Assembly: GCF_003725335.1 (NCBI RefSeq)
Contig: NZ_QIBY01000023.1
Location: forward strand, 1-35,282
DNA length: 35,282 nucleotides
Direction of reading: 5' to 3'
Source of the DNA: Parvibacter caecicola
GTDB taxonomy: Bacteria > Actinomycetota > Coriobacteriia > Coriobacteriales > Eggerthellaceae
Numbering within the stretch: position 1 is the first letter of the stretch; every line of letters starts with the position of its first letter. A program made the translations under genes and the position numbers. A model generated the notes under the pieces. It did not search any database and was not told the DNA's origin. It worked only from the letters and a program-made list of their open reading frames with translations. Positions 25,696-32,895 of the stretch are shown here, one piece after another.

Positions 25696-26390
25696 AAACC
25701 ATGATTTACTCCGACTTCCTCTCCATGAGAAGCACCCTGATTCAAGTGGCCCTCATTGCCGTGGTCATCATGCTCGTCATGGCCTTTGCCACCGATTCCC
25801 TGGTGGCCTCCAGTGCTGCCATCGTGGCCATGTCCCCCTTCATGTTCCTGTTCTCGGTATCGGCCCTCGACGAGCAGAACGGCTGGGAGCGCTTCCGGCT
25901 GGCCCTGCCCCTCAGCCGTCGCCAGGTTGTCTTCGGCCGCTACGCCAGCGTGCTGCTGGCAACGGCGGGCGCCATCGCAGGCACCCTGGCCCTCGCCTTC
26001 GCTATCACGGCGGTGGCCCAGCTGATTTCCGGCGGCGACCCTTCCTCTCCCTTGGCTTGCGCAGGCTACGACAACAACCCGCCCACCGCCATCTTGGCCT
26101 GCGCCGTGATGGCCGCCCTCGTCATCTTGGTGGGCTGCTCGGTGGCCCTGCCGCTCATCGCCCGCTTCGGTGTCACGAAGGCCTCCCGCTTCATTCCCTT
26201 GGCCGTGGTGCTGGTGCTGGCGTTCGGCGTAGGGTTCACGGGGGAACACTTCACCGCAGTAGATTTCTTAGAGGTGCTGGAAAGCGCGAACGCCGTGGCA
26301 TTTATGACCGTCGCCACCGTGCTGGTTCTGGCCATCTACGCCATCAGCGCCCTATTCACGGTGAAGCTCTACGAAAAGCGGGAGTTGTAA
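25692..26390 (+). CDS. ABC-2 type transporter permease
   Basis: A 232-residue membrane protein with about six hydrophobic spans (around 15-33, 40-58, 85-110, 132-155, 163-182 and 200-222). The cytoplasmic stretch after span 2, SALDEQNGWERFRLALPLSR, has the layout of ABC-2 permeases of the small YtrC/bacitracin type. The start is set by the ATGA overlap with the ATPase gene; the longer open frame upstream is the shadow of that gene. It is the last gene of the cassette and is followed by a hairpin shared with the convergent tRNA genes. Confidence 0.88.
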   Translation: MKTMIYSDFLSMRSTLIQVALIAVVIMLVMAFATDSLVASSAAIVAMSPFMFLFSVSALDEQNGWERFRLALPLSRRQVVFGRYASVLLATAGAIAGTLALAFAITAVAQLISGGDPSSPLACAGYDNNPPTAILACAVMAALVILVGCSVALPLIARFGVTKASRFIPLAVVLVLAFGVGFTGEHFTAVDFLEVLESANAVAFMTVATVLVLAIYAISALFTVKLYEKREL

Positions 26391-26440
26391 GCGCGCCACT
26401 GCCTTACGAAAAGCAGAGCCGCCCTAATGCGGCCCAACGC

Positions 26441-26466
26441 AAAACGACCGCCCGAGGGCGGTCGTT
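26441..26466. terminator. Hairpin between the ABC permease and the tRNA genes
   Basis: AACGACCGCCC and GGGCGGTCGTT form an almost perfect stem with a tight CGAG turn. On the minus strand TTTTGCG follows, so it ends the tRNA-Cys/Gly unit; on the plus strand the tail GGTGTTT is weaker but could stop the cassette transcript. Confidence 0.7.
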
Positions 26467-26474
26467 GGTGTTTA

Positions 26475-26550
26475 TGGAGCGGACAACGGGATTCGAACCC
26501 GCGACCCTCACCTTGGCAAGGTGATGCTCTACCAGCTGAGCCATGTCCGC
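26475..26550 (-). tRNA. tRNA-Gly (anticodon GCC), copy 1
   Basis: 76 bases with encoded CCA. The anticodon loop TTGCCAA gives GCC, the acceptor GCGGACA / TGTCCGC pairs, and T73 is usual for bacterial tRNA-Gly. Identical to copy 2 over the whole gene. Confidence 0.96.
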
Positions 26551-26565
26551 ATATGGTGCGCCGTT

Positions 26566-26639
26566 TGGAGGCGACGCCCGGATTCGAACCGGGGGTGAAG
26601 GCTTTGCAGGCCTCTGCCTTACCACTTGGCCACGTCGCC
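26566..26639 (-). tRNA. tRNA-Cys (anticodon GCA)
   Basis: 74 bases with encoded CCA. The anticodon loop CTGCAAA gives GCA, the acceptor GGCGACG / CGTCGCC pairs, and T73 is the Cys identity base. It is 15 bases upstream of tRNA-Gly copy 1, so the two are one transcript. Confidence 0.96.
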
Positions 26640-26660
26640 ATGTTCACGGCTTCTGTCATT

Positions 26661-26694
26661 AAAAAGGCCGATCACAGTCAAGCGACCGGCCTTT
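26661..26694 (-). terminator. Intrinsic terminator after tRNA-Gly copy 2
   Basis: AAAGGCCG and CGGCCTTT pair across a 16-base loop, and the minus strand continues with TT. It lies between tRNA-Gly copy 2 and tRNA-Cys, so tRNA-Cys needs read-through or its own promoter; a TTGACT lies in the loop. Confidence 0.7.
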
Positions 26695-26703
26695 CGATGA
26701 CAA

Positions 26704-26779
26704 TGGAGCGGACAACGGGATTCGAACCCGCGACCCTCACCTTGGCAAGGTGATGCTCTACCAGCTGAGCCATGTCCGC
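26704..26779 (-). tRNA. tRNA-Gly (anticodon GCC), copy 2
   Basis: 76 bases, identical to copy 1, 229 bases away in the same orientation. Anticodon loop TTGCCAA, encoded CCA, T73. Confidence 0.96.
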
Positions 26780-26792
26780 ATCGCGAAATGGT

Positions 26793-26821
26793 ATGTTACT
26801 AAAACCCCCAAGACCGCGCAA
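26793..26821 (-). promoter_or_regulatory. Promoter of tRNA-Gly copy 2
   Basis: Minus-strand TTGCGC (26821-26816) and TAACAT (26798-26793) are 17 bases apart, about 15 bases ahead of the tRNA. Confidence 0.6.
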
Positions 26822-26871
26822 GAACTTTTTTTCTAATTGGCGCAATCTCCCATAAACGGCACAAAGCCCCT

Positions 26872-28431
26872 TTAGGCTTGGTGGTTTTTGGTGAACACGT
26901 ACACCACCCCGTCGCGCCGCTCTACCCTGAACAACGGTTGCTCCTGCAAGTAGGTGGCCAGGCGCGGGTGTCCCAGGTCCTTCACCTTGAAGTTCTTGAA
27001 CTGGCTGCGCAACGCGTTGCCCACATCGGCCACGTTCATGCCGGATGCGCCCGCTTTGTCCACGATGGACTGGATGAACGACGCAGGAGTTTGCTGCTTT
27101 TGCTTGGGGGCGTCTGCGGCCGGCTTCTGCTTGACGGCGGCCTTCTGCTTGGCGGCTGACTTCGCCGCCGCAGCCGCCTTCTTCGGTGCCTCCGCGGGCT
27201 TTTTCGGTTCGACATCGGCCTTCTTCGCAGCGGCCGCCTTCTTGGGCGCAGCGGCCGTCTTCTGGGCAGCAGAGCGCTTCTGCGTCTCAGGCTTCTTCCC
27301 GGCTGCGGGCTCCTCCAACTGCGCCTCAGGCGCCATGGGAGCCTCCGCTGCGGCCGCCCCGTCTGCCGATTCGGACTCGACCGTGGCGGCAGGCGTCCGC
27401 TCCTCTTCGGAAATCGGCGCCTCCTTGGCCCCGCCGCGGCGGTTCCGACGCACCCGATAGGCCCTCCCCGGCTTGGCATCCGCCTCGGCAACCGAAGCTG
27501 GCTCCACATCCGCCTCCGCCGTCGCTTCAGCCTCCACGGCCATCGGCGCGAGCGCGGCTTCCGGCGCGGGCGATGCAGCCTTCTTCGCTTTCGCAGCCAC
27601 GCCCTCTTGCCCCTTGGGCAGCGCCTTACGGGGCTTTTCCGCCGGCTTTTGAACCGAAGCGGCCTTGGCGGCCTCGGCGGCGGGGGCCTCCTCCTTGGGG
27701 GCAGTGCCCTCCGCCAGCTCCACCATCAAATTGTTGCGGTCCTTTTTGATCACCACCCGCGAGAAATCCTCCAGCAACTTCGACAGCAAATTGGTGCCGT
27801 AGCTGCGCACATCGAACTCGGGGTAGCGTTTCAGAAGGCGGCTACCCACCTCGCCCAACCCCGTGGCCTTGCCATTGTTGCTGTTGTCGGTGATGATGTC
27901 CACCACCGCCTGCTCGATTACGCTGATGGGCAGCGTGGGACCGCTGGCAACGCTGGAATGGTTGCTCTTGTTGTTCTGCACCAAAAGCTCCAGCGTGGTG
28001 AACACATCGCAGGCGCGACGGAAGGGAGTGGGGGTTTTCTTCTCCCCCATCCCCACCACAGTAAGGCCGCTTTCCCGCAGGCGGCTGGCCAACCGCGTGA
28101 AGTCGCTGTCGGAGGACACCAGGCAAAAGCCCTCCACCTGGCCGCCATAGAGGATGTCCATCGCATCGATAATCATGGCGGAGTCGGTGGCGTTCTTGCC
28201 GTAGGTGTAGCTGAACTGCTGGATGGGGGTGATGGAGTTCTCCAGCAGAGCGTCTTTCCACTTCGCGTGCAACGTGAGGGTCCAGTCGCCGTAAATGCGT
28301 TTGATGGTTACTGTGCCGTATTTGGACAGCTCGTCCAAAATGGGCTTGATGTACTTTGAGGAAACGTTATCGGCATCGATGAGCAGCGCAAATCGCTTAT
28401 CGGAGCCATCGTTGTGCATTTTGGGTTCCAC
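26872..28431 (-). CDS. NYN-domain putative ribonuclease with two LOTUS (OST-HTH) domains
   Basis: A 519-residue protein. Residues 12 to about 155 form a NYN (PIN-like, LabA/DUF88) domain with the expected acidic metal sites: Asp19 and Asp21 (LLIDADNVS), Asp83 and Asp89 (NATDSAMIIDAMD), Asp108 and Asp110 (VSSDSDFTRLA). Two LOTUS/OST-HTH RNA-binding domains follow, at about 170-239 and 449-516. Between them lies a ~200-residue disordered linker rich in Ala, Lys, Pro and Glu with histone-H1-like PKKAAAAKK tracts. The GTG start at 28429-28431 has AAGGAGG 8 bases upstream. The likely role is RNA cleavage or RNA binding; targets are unknown. It stands alone after the antiporter gene. Confidence 0.88.
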   Translation of the reverse strand: MEPKMHNDGSDKRFALLIDADNVSSKYIKPILDELSKYGTVTIKRIYGDWTLTLHAKWKDALLENSITPIQQFSYTYGKNATDSAMIIDAMDILYGGQVEGFCLVSSDSDFTRLASRLRESGLTVVGMGEKKTPTPFRRACDVFTTLELLVQNNKSNHSSVASGPTLPISVIEQAVVDIITDNSNNGKATGLGEVGSRLLKRYPEFDVRSYGTNLLSKLLEDFSRVVIKKDRNNLMVELAEGTAPKEEAPAAEAAKAASVQKPAEKPRKALPKGQEGVAAKAKKAASPAPEAALAPMAVEAEATAEADVEPASVAEADAKPGRAYRVRRNRRGGAKEAPISEEERTPAATVESESADGAAAAEAPMAPEAQLEEPAAGKKPETQKRSAAQKTAAAPKKAAAAKKADVEPKKPAEAPKKAAAAAKSAAKQKAAVKQKPAADAPKQKQQTPASFIQSIVDKAGASGMNVADVGNALRSQFKNFKVKDLGHPRLATYLQEQPLFRVERRDGVVYVFTKNHQA

Positions 28432-28554
28432 CAGAGGAACCTCCTTGCTAAATCGGTCGGGAATCGCAGACGCTGGGCCTGCATCAGATGATAGCGGTTC
28501 GCGGCGCCGTTTGCACACAATGCCCCGGAAAGGCAGGAAACCGTTGCCGCTCCC

Positions 28555-30603
28555 CTACAACCGGTCATCCACGTCCAGCTGCATCAGCACCACATTGTCG
28601 CGCAGGCGGCGCACGTAACCGCGGTCGATGGCCCCTTCTTCGTACAGTTCCTGAATCTTTTCCAGCTCCAGCTGACAGGCCAACCGGCGCACGGCAGTGA
28701 TGTCGGAGGCCACTTCCAACGTAGTGGACACGATGGGCGCCTCGGTGGCCACCAACGAAGACAGCGTGCGCTGGTACTCCAGCAAAAGCCCGGCAGCATC
28801 TTCTGTAGGCACCGTGCTACTGGCCACCGCCTCTTCCAGCTTCTCGATAACGTAGCGGGCCACCTGCACCTGCAGCCGCCGCGTTTCTTCGGCTCGCTTG
28901 GGCAGGTTGGCCGCCGGAATTTCGTGCACCAGCGCATTCACGCCGCGACGAAACAGCAGGCGCAGGCGGCTGACGAAGCTGTGCCAGCGGGTGGAAACCC
29001 GCCCACCATGGGTAAGAAGCCCGCACACCCGCTCCAGGCGGCCCAGGTAGCGATAGGCCACCAATGGGGAAACGGCGTCCTCGCCCAGAAGAGCGTTCAC
29101 CCGCTCTTCCTCCCAGCTCAACGCCTGAAGCCGCAGCTTCACGTTGGGCTCGTCTTCTATGTCGTTTACTTCCTTCACGTGCTCGATGCGGGCGTTGTAG
29201 TTGGCGATGACCGCCCGCACCTCCAGCTCGTTGTCCTTGTTCTGGCGCGCCGTCAGCTCTTCCACCACGCCCCGCAAGATGTCGAGATAGGCGCTCACAT
29301 CCCGCTGCCGTTGCTCGTCCTCCGATTCCTGAGGGGCGTCATTAGGGGCCAGCAACGGCACCAGGAAGGTGGCCAGCAAAAGCGAGCAGAGGATGGTGCC
29401 GCAAGCCAGGAAGATGAGCAGGTCGCGCTGCGGGAAGGGCACTGCCGCCCCCAGCTCGTAGCTGTAGTAGGCGTACAAGGGGATGGTGAACATGATGGAG
29501 AGGGTGATAGTGCCCTTGGCACCGGAAAACGTGGTGATGAGGGCGTTGCGCACGTCCCGTTTGCAGAAGGGGCGCTTCTGGCTCTTGGCCCCCACGAGTT
29601 CCATGCCCAGCACCCACAAAAAGCGCACGAAGAACAATATAAAGGTGATGCCCAGCACGTAGGCCAGAAGCCAGGGGTTGCTGATAGAGGCATCGTCCCA
29701 GGTGCGGTGCATGGCGCTGGGCAGCTGGGTGCCTAAAAGCACGAACACCACGCCGTTCAGGGCGAAGGCCAGCACCTTCCACACGCTGGAGGAAACGATA
29801 TTCATGCGGGACACGGCCGGCGTCATGGCCCGCGGAGCCACTACGTTCATAAGGCCGGCCACCACCACGGCGATGATGCCGCTCACATGGCAGGCCTCGG
29901 CGATAAGGAACACCAGAAACGGCACGAACACCTCAAACAGCACGTGGAAGGTGGTGTTCTCCACCCCGATGTCGCGAACGCGGCGCACGATGAAGCTGCC
30001 CAACCAGCCCAGGGCCACCCCCAGCACCAGGCCTCCCACAAAGGAGTACACCAGCTCCACCGAGGCGCCCCACAGCGAAAACGTGCCGGTGATTACAGCC
30101 GCCAGCGCGAACTGGAAGGACACGATGCCGGAAGCGTCGTTCAGTAGCAGCTCTCCCTTCAGGATGGCCTTTTGGCGTGCGGGGATGTTGGTGGTGTGGG
30201 AAAGGGACGAAACCGCGACCGCATCAGTAGGCCCCAGCGCAGCCCCCAGCGCGAACGCGGCGGCCAACGGAATGGAGGGGATGAAGTAGTTGACGGCAAA
30301 CCCGATGGCCAGCGTGGTGACCAGCACCAACCCGATGGCCAAGCTCAAGATGGGGACGCGGTACTCCCACAGCGACGCCTTGTCGGCGTGCTTCGCCTCG
30401 TCGAACAAAAGCGGCGCGATGAACAGTACCAGAAACAGTTCCGGATCCAAATCGATGTTCACCGCCTGCCCGGCCACCAGGGCCACTGCCACGCCGATGG
30501 CGATTTGGATGAGCGGCAGCGAGATGCGGGGCACCAGCTGATCCACCACAGCAGATACCAGTACCGCCGCCAGCAACAGAAGGCCCAGTGTCAGTGCCGC
30601 CAA
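28555..30603 (-). CDS. CPA1-family Na+(K+)/H+ antiporter with large cytoplasmic tail
   Basis: A 682-residue protein. The first ~410 residues hold about 12 spans with the CPA1 signatures LGPTDAVAVSSL and the ion-binding Asn155-Asp156 pair in LLLNDASGIV. The remaining ~270 residues are soluble, with helical charged stretches, and probably regulate transport in the cytoplasm. It exchanges Na+ or K+ for protons; the ion cannot be told. I chose a TTG (30601-30603) with AAGGGAG 6 bases upstream. A TTG eight codons earlier falls in the U-tract of the tRNA-Val terminator and has no site. No -10/-35 is clear between that terminator and the start. Confidence 0.88.
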   Translation of the reverse strand: MAALTLGLLLLAAVLVSAVVDQLVPRISLPLIQIAIGVAVALVAGQAVNIDLDPELFLVLFIAPLLFDEAKHADKASLWEYRVPILSLAIGLVLVTTLAIGFAVNYFIPSIPLAAAFALGAALGPTDAVAVSSLSHTTNIPARQKAILKGELLLNDASGIVSFQFALAAVITGTFSLWGASVELVYSFVGGLVLGVALGWLGSFIVRRVRDIGVENTTFHVLFEVFVPFLVFLIAEACHVSGIIAVVVAGLMNVVAPRAMTPAVSRMNIVSSSVWKVLAFALNGVVFVLLGTQLPSAMHRTWDDASISNPWLLAYVLGITFILFFVRFLWVLGMELVGAKSQKRPFCKRDVRNALITTFSGAKGTITLSIMFTIPLYAYYSYELGAAVPFPQRDLLIFLACGTILCSLLLATFLVPLLAPNDAPQESEDEQRQRDVSAYLDILRGVVEELTARQNKDNELEVRAVIANYNARIEHVKEVNDIEDEPNVKLRLQALSWEEERVNALLGEDAVSPLVAYRYLGRLERVCGLLTHGGRVSTRWHSFVSRLRLLFRRGVNALVHEIPAANLPKRAEETRRLQVQVARYVIEKLEEAVASSTVPTEDAAGLLLEYQRTLSSLVATEAPIVSTTLEVASDITAVRRLACQLELEKIQELYEEGAIDRGYVRRLRDNVVLMQLDVDDRL

Positions 30604-30625
30604 ACCCGTCTCCCTTTTCCCTTGC

Positions 30626-30661
30626 AAAAATAAAAAAGCCGAAGGACCCGCCCTCGGCTTT
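30626..30661 (-). terminator. Intrinsic terminator after tRNA-Val(GAC)
   Basis: AAAGCCGA and TCGGCTTT pair (with further GG/CC pairing inside), followed on the minus strand by TTTATTTTT. It abuts the antiporter translation start region. Confidence 0.85.
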
Positions 30662-30669
30662 CAACTTCA

Positions 30670-30744
30670 TGGTGGGCGATACAAGATTTGAACTTGTGGC
30701 CCCCACCGTGTCAAGGTGGTGCTCTCCCCCTGAGCTAATCGCCC
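30670..30744 (-). tRNA. tRNA-Val (anticodon GAC)
   Basis: 75 bases with encoded CCA. The anticodon loop TTGACAC gives GAC, the acceptor GGGCGAT / ATCGCCC pairs fully. Together with tRNA-Val(CAC) at 21657-21731 it covers three of the four Val codons. Confidence 0.96.
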
Positions 30745-30777
30745 ATGATAGTAGCTGTTTTACATCAGCGGTCGTAT

Positions 30778-30805
30778 ATTCTAGCAGAACTGGCGGGCTT
30801 GCCAA
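30778..30805 (-). promoter_or_regulatory. Promoter of tRNA-Val(GAC)
   Basis: Minus-strand TTGGCA (30805-30800) and TAGAAT (30783-30778) are 16 bases apart. The -35 box lies inside a stem-loop (CTGGCGG/CCGCCAG, 30790-30821) that follows argS and may act as its weak terminator. Confidence 0.55.
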
Positions 30806-30868
30806 GAGGCAAATCCGCCAGAGGCTAAAACGTCCAGAAACACCCAAACCGCGCCGAAGCCCGCGCCC

Positions 30869-32596
30869 TTACATCTTGGCCGGAGCGGAAACCCCCAGAA
30901 GCGACAGGGCCAGCGCCAGCACGATGCGGGTGGCGTCCACCAGGGCAAGGCGGGCAGAGCGAAGCGGCTCCTCCTCGCTCAGCACATGGCAGTTGGTGTA
31001 GAACTGGTGGAACAGCGCCGCCAAATCCTGGGCGTAGTGGGTAAGGCGGAAAGGCGCGCGGTCGCGGGCGGCCAGGGCCACCAACGGGCCGAACTCGTCC
31101 ATCTTACGCATGAGCGCCAGTTCGGAAGGATGAGTGAGGGGGGCAAGGTCCACTGTGTCGGGCAGAATCTTGGCAGCCAACTGCCCCATGGTCATCTCCC
31201 CCGCCTCGACGGCGGCGGCGTCGGCCGAATCGGCGGCGCGGCGCAGCATCGAGCAGATGCGAGCATGGGCGTACTGCACGTAGTACACCGGGTTGGAGTT
31301 ATCGCGCTTCTTGGCCACTTCAATGTCGAAATCGATGGGCTGGTCGGAAGAGCGGGACAGCATGAGGTACCGGGTGGCATCGACGCCCACTTCGTCCACC
31401 AGCTCTTCCAGGGTGACCATCTCACCGGTGCGCTTGGACATGCGCACCGCTTCGCCGTCGCGGTACAGGTTCACCAGCTGCCCCAGCACAATCTCCAGCG
31501 CCCCGGGCCAGCCCCACGCTTCCAGCATGGCCTCGCAGCGCTTCACGTAGCCGTGGTGGTCGGCGCCCCAGATGTTGATCAGGTGGTCGAAGCCGCGCTC
31601 CATCTTGTTGTAATGGTAGGCCACGTCGCTCATGAAGTAGGTCATCTCGCCGTTGGCCTTGATCATCACGCGGTCCTTCTCGTCCCCCAAAGCGGAAGAC
31701 TTGAACCAGGTGGCGCCGTCCTTCTCGTACACATAGCCCTTCGCGTCCATGGCGGCCAGCGAGCGGGAAACCGGGCTCTCGCCCGTTTCGTCCTCCACGT
31801 ACAGGCTGCGCTCCGAGAACCACTTGTCGAAGTTGGTGCCCATGCGGGAGAGCACGGTGCGCTGGTTTTCCAGCATTTCCAGGTAGGCGATTTCGCGGAA
31901 GGCCTTCATGCGCTCTTCATCGCTCATCTCCACGTACTTGTCGCCCTCTTTGTCGATGATCTCCTGGGCGATGTCGGCCACGTAGCTGCCGCCGTAGCAC
32001 TGCTCGGGCATCTCGTAGTCGTGCCCCAGCAGCTGCATGTAGCGCACCGCCACCGAGTTGCCGAACACGTCCATCTGGGTGCCGTGGTCGTTGATGTAGA
32101 ACTCTTCGTACACGTCGTAGCCGGCGTGGCGCATGACGCGGGCCATGGCGTCGCCCAGCGCCCCCCAGCGGCCGTGGCCCACGTGCAGGGGCCCGGTGGG
32201 GTTGGCGGACACGTACTCCAGGTTGATTTTGCGCTCCCCTTGCGGCACATCGCCCTTGCCGAAGTCTTCCTGGGTTTCGCGCACCAGCCGTACCACGTTT
32301 TGCAGCACGGCATCAGTGAGACGGATGTTGATGAAGCCGGGGCCGGCGATGGAAACCTCGGCGATCATGTCATTGGCGGGGATGTGATCGACGATGATCT
32401 GGGCAATCTCGCGCGGATTCTTCTTGGCGGCCTTGGCGCAGCGCATGGCCACCGTAGAGGCCCAATCGCCGTTGGCCTCGTCGCGAGGGCGCTCCAGCGC
32501 TGCTTCCGGCGCCTGGTCCATGGCCAGCGAGCCATCGGCTACCGAGGCGGCAATGGCCCCGTCCAAAAGCTGTTCCAACGATTCCCGAATGTCCAT
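30869..32596 (-). CDS. argS: Arginyl-tRNA synthetase
   Basis: Charges tRNA-Arg. The 575-residue class I enzyme has the N-terminal additional domain, the HIGH motif as PTGPLHVGHGRWG, the YINDHGTQMD segment typical of ArgRS, a KMSKS-like RMSKRTGEMVTL loop, and the C-terminal DALR anticodon-binding domain (about 460-575). The ATG has AAAGGA 10 bases upstream. A TAGAAT box on the minus strand (32683-32678) may be its -10. Single-gene unit on the minus strand. Confidence 0.96.
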   Translation of the reverse strand: MDIRESLEQLLDGAIAASVADGSLAMDQAPEAALERPRDEANGDWASTVAMRCAKAAKKNPREIAQIIVDHIPANDMIAEVSIAGPGFINIRLTDAVLQNVVRLVRETQEDFGKGDVPQGERKINLEYVSANPTGPLHVGHGRWGALGDAMARVMRHAGYDVYEEFYINDHGTQMDVFGNSVAVRYMQLLGHDYEMPEQCYGGSYVADIAQEIIDKEGDKYVEMSDEERMKAFREIAYLEMLENQRTVLSRMGTNFDKWFSERSLYVEDETGESPVSRSLAAMDAKGYVYEKDGATWFKSSALGDEKDRVMIKANGEMTYFMSDVAYHYNKMERGFDHLINIWGADHHGYVKRCEAMLEAWGWPGALEIVLGQLVNLYRDGEAVRMSKRTGEMVTLEELVDEVGVDATRYLMLSRSSDQPIDFDIEVAKKRDNSNPVYYVQYAHARICSMLRRAADSADAAAVEAGEMTMGQLAAKILPDTVDLAPLTHPSELALMRKMDEFGPLVALAARDRAPFRLTHYAQDLAALFHQFYTNCHVLSEEEPLRSARLALVDATRIVLALALSLLGVSAPAKM

Positions 32597-32734
32597 TCTG
32601 CAATCCTTTTCTCGTCATAGGGTTCTCTTGCCGCACGGCCCTTTCCGCCCGGCAAAGTGTTTGGTCGATAACGGAGCATTCTACCACGCAACTCCCCGCG
32701 GAAATACCCCTTCCCAGTTGAAGCCCAAAAACAA

Positions 32735-32766
32735 CGGGAAAGGGCGGCCCCCGAAGGAACCGCCCT
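32735..32766 (-). terminator. Probable terminator after the YfcC-family gene
   Basis: AGGGCGG and CCGCCCT pair across a 12-base loop; the minus strand continues TTTCCCGTTGTTTTT. A second, longer imperfect GC-rich fold (about 32778-32831, CTCCGCC/GGCGGAG at its base) lies between it and the YfcC stop. Nothing else is evident in the 32597-32895 gap apart from the argS leader. Confidence 0.55.
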
Positions 32767-32895
32767 CATGGCCGCCGCCTCCGCCTTCCCTCCCCCTCTC
32801 GCCGCTCGCAAAGGCGATAGGGGGGGCGGAGACGAACGCCGCGGAAATCACCGTTGCCGCTCAGACCGGCAACGGAGCGCAACTGCGGATGCGCG

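Noticed and set aside
21657-26779. tRNA cluster as an integration site for a mobile element
   Set aside because: No integrase, no partial tRNA repeats beyond the complete second tRNA-Gly gene, and no change in base composition next to the tRNA genes.
27036-27509. Lys/Ala triplet repetition as a possible tandem repeat or CRISPR-like array
   Set aside because: The repetition is at the protein level (disordered linker of the NYN protein); no regular DNA repeat and spacer pattern exists.
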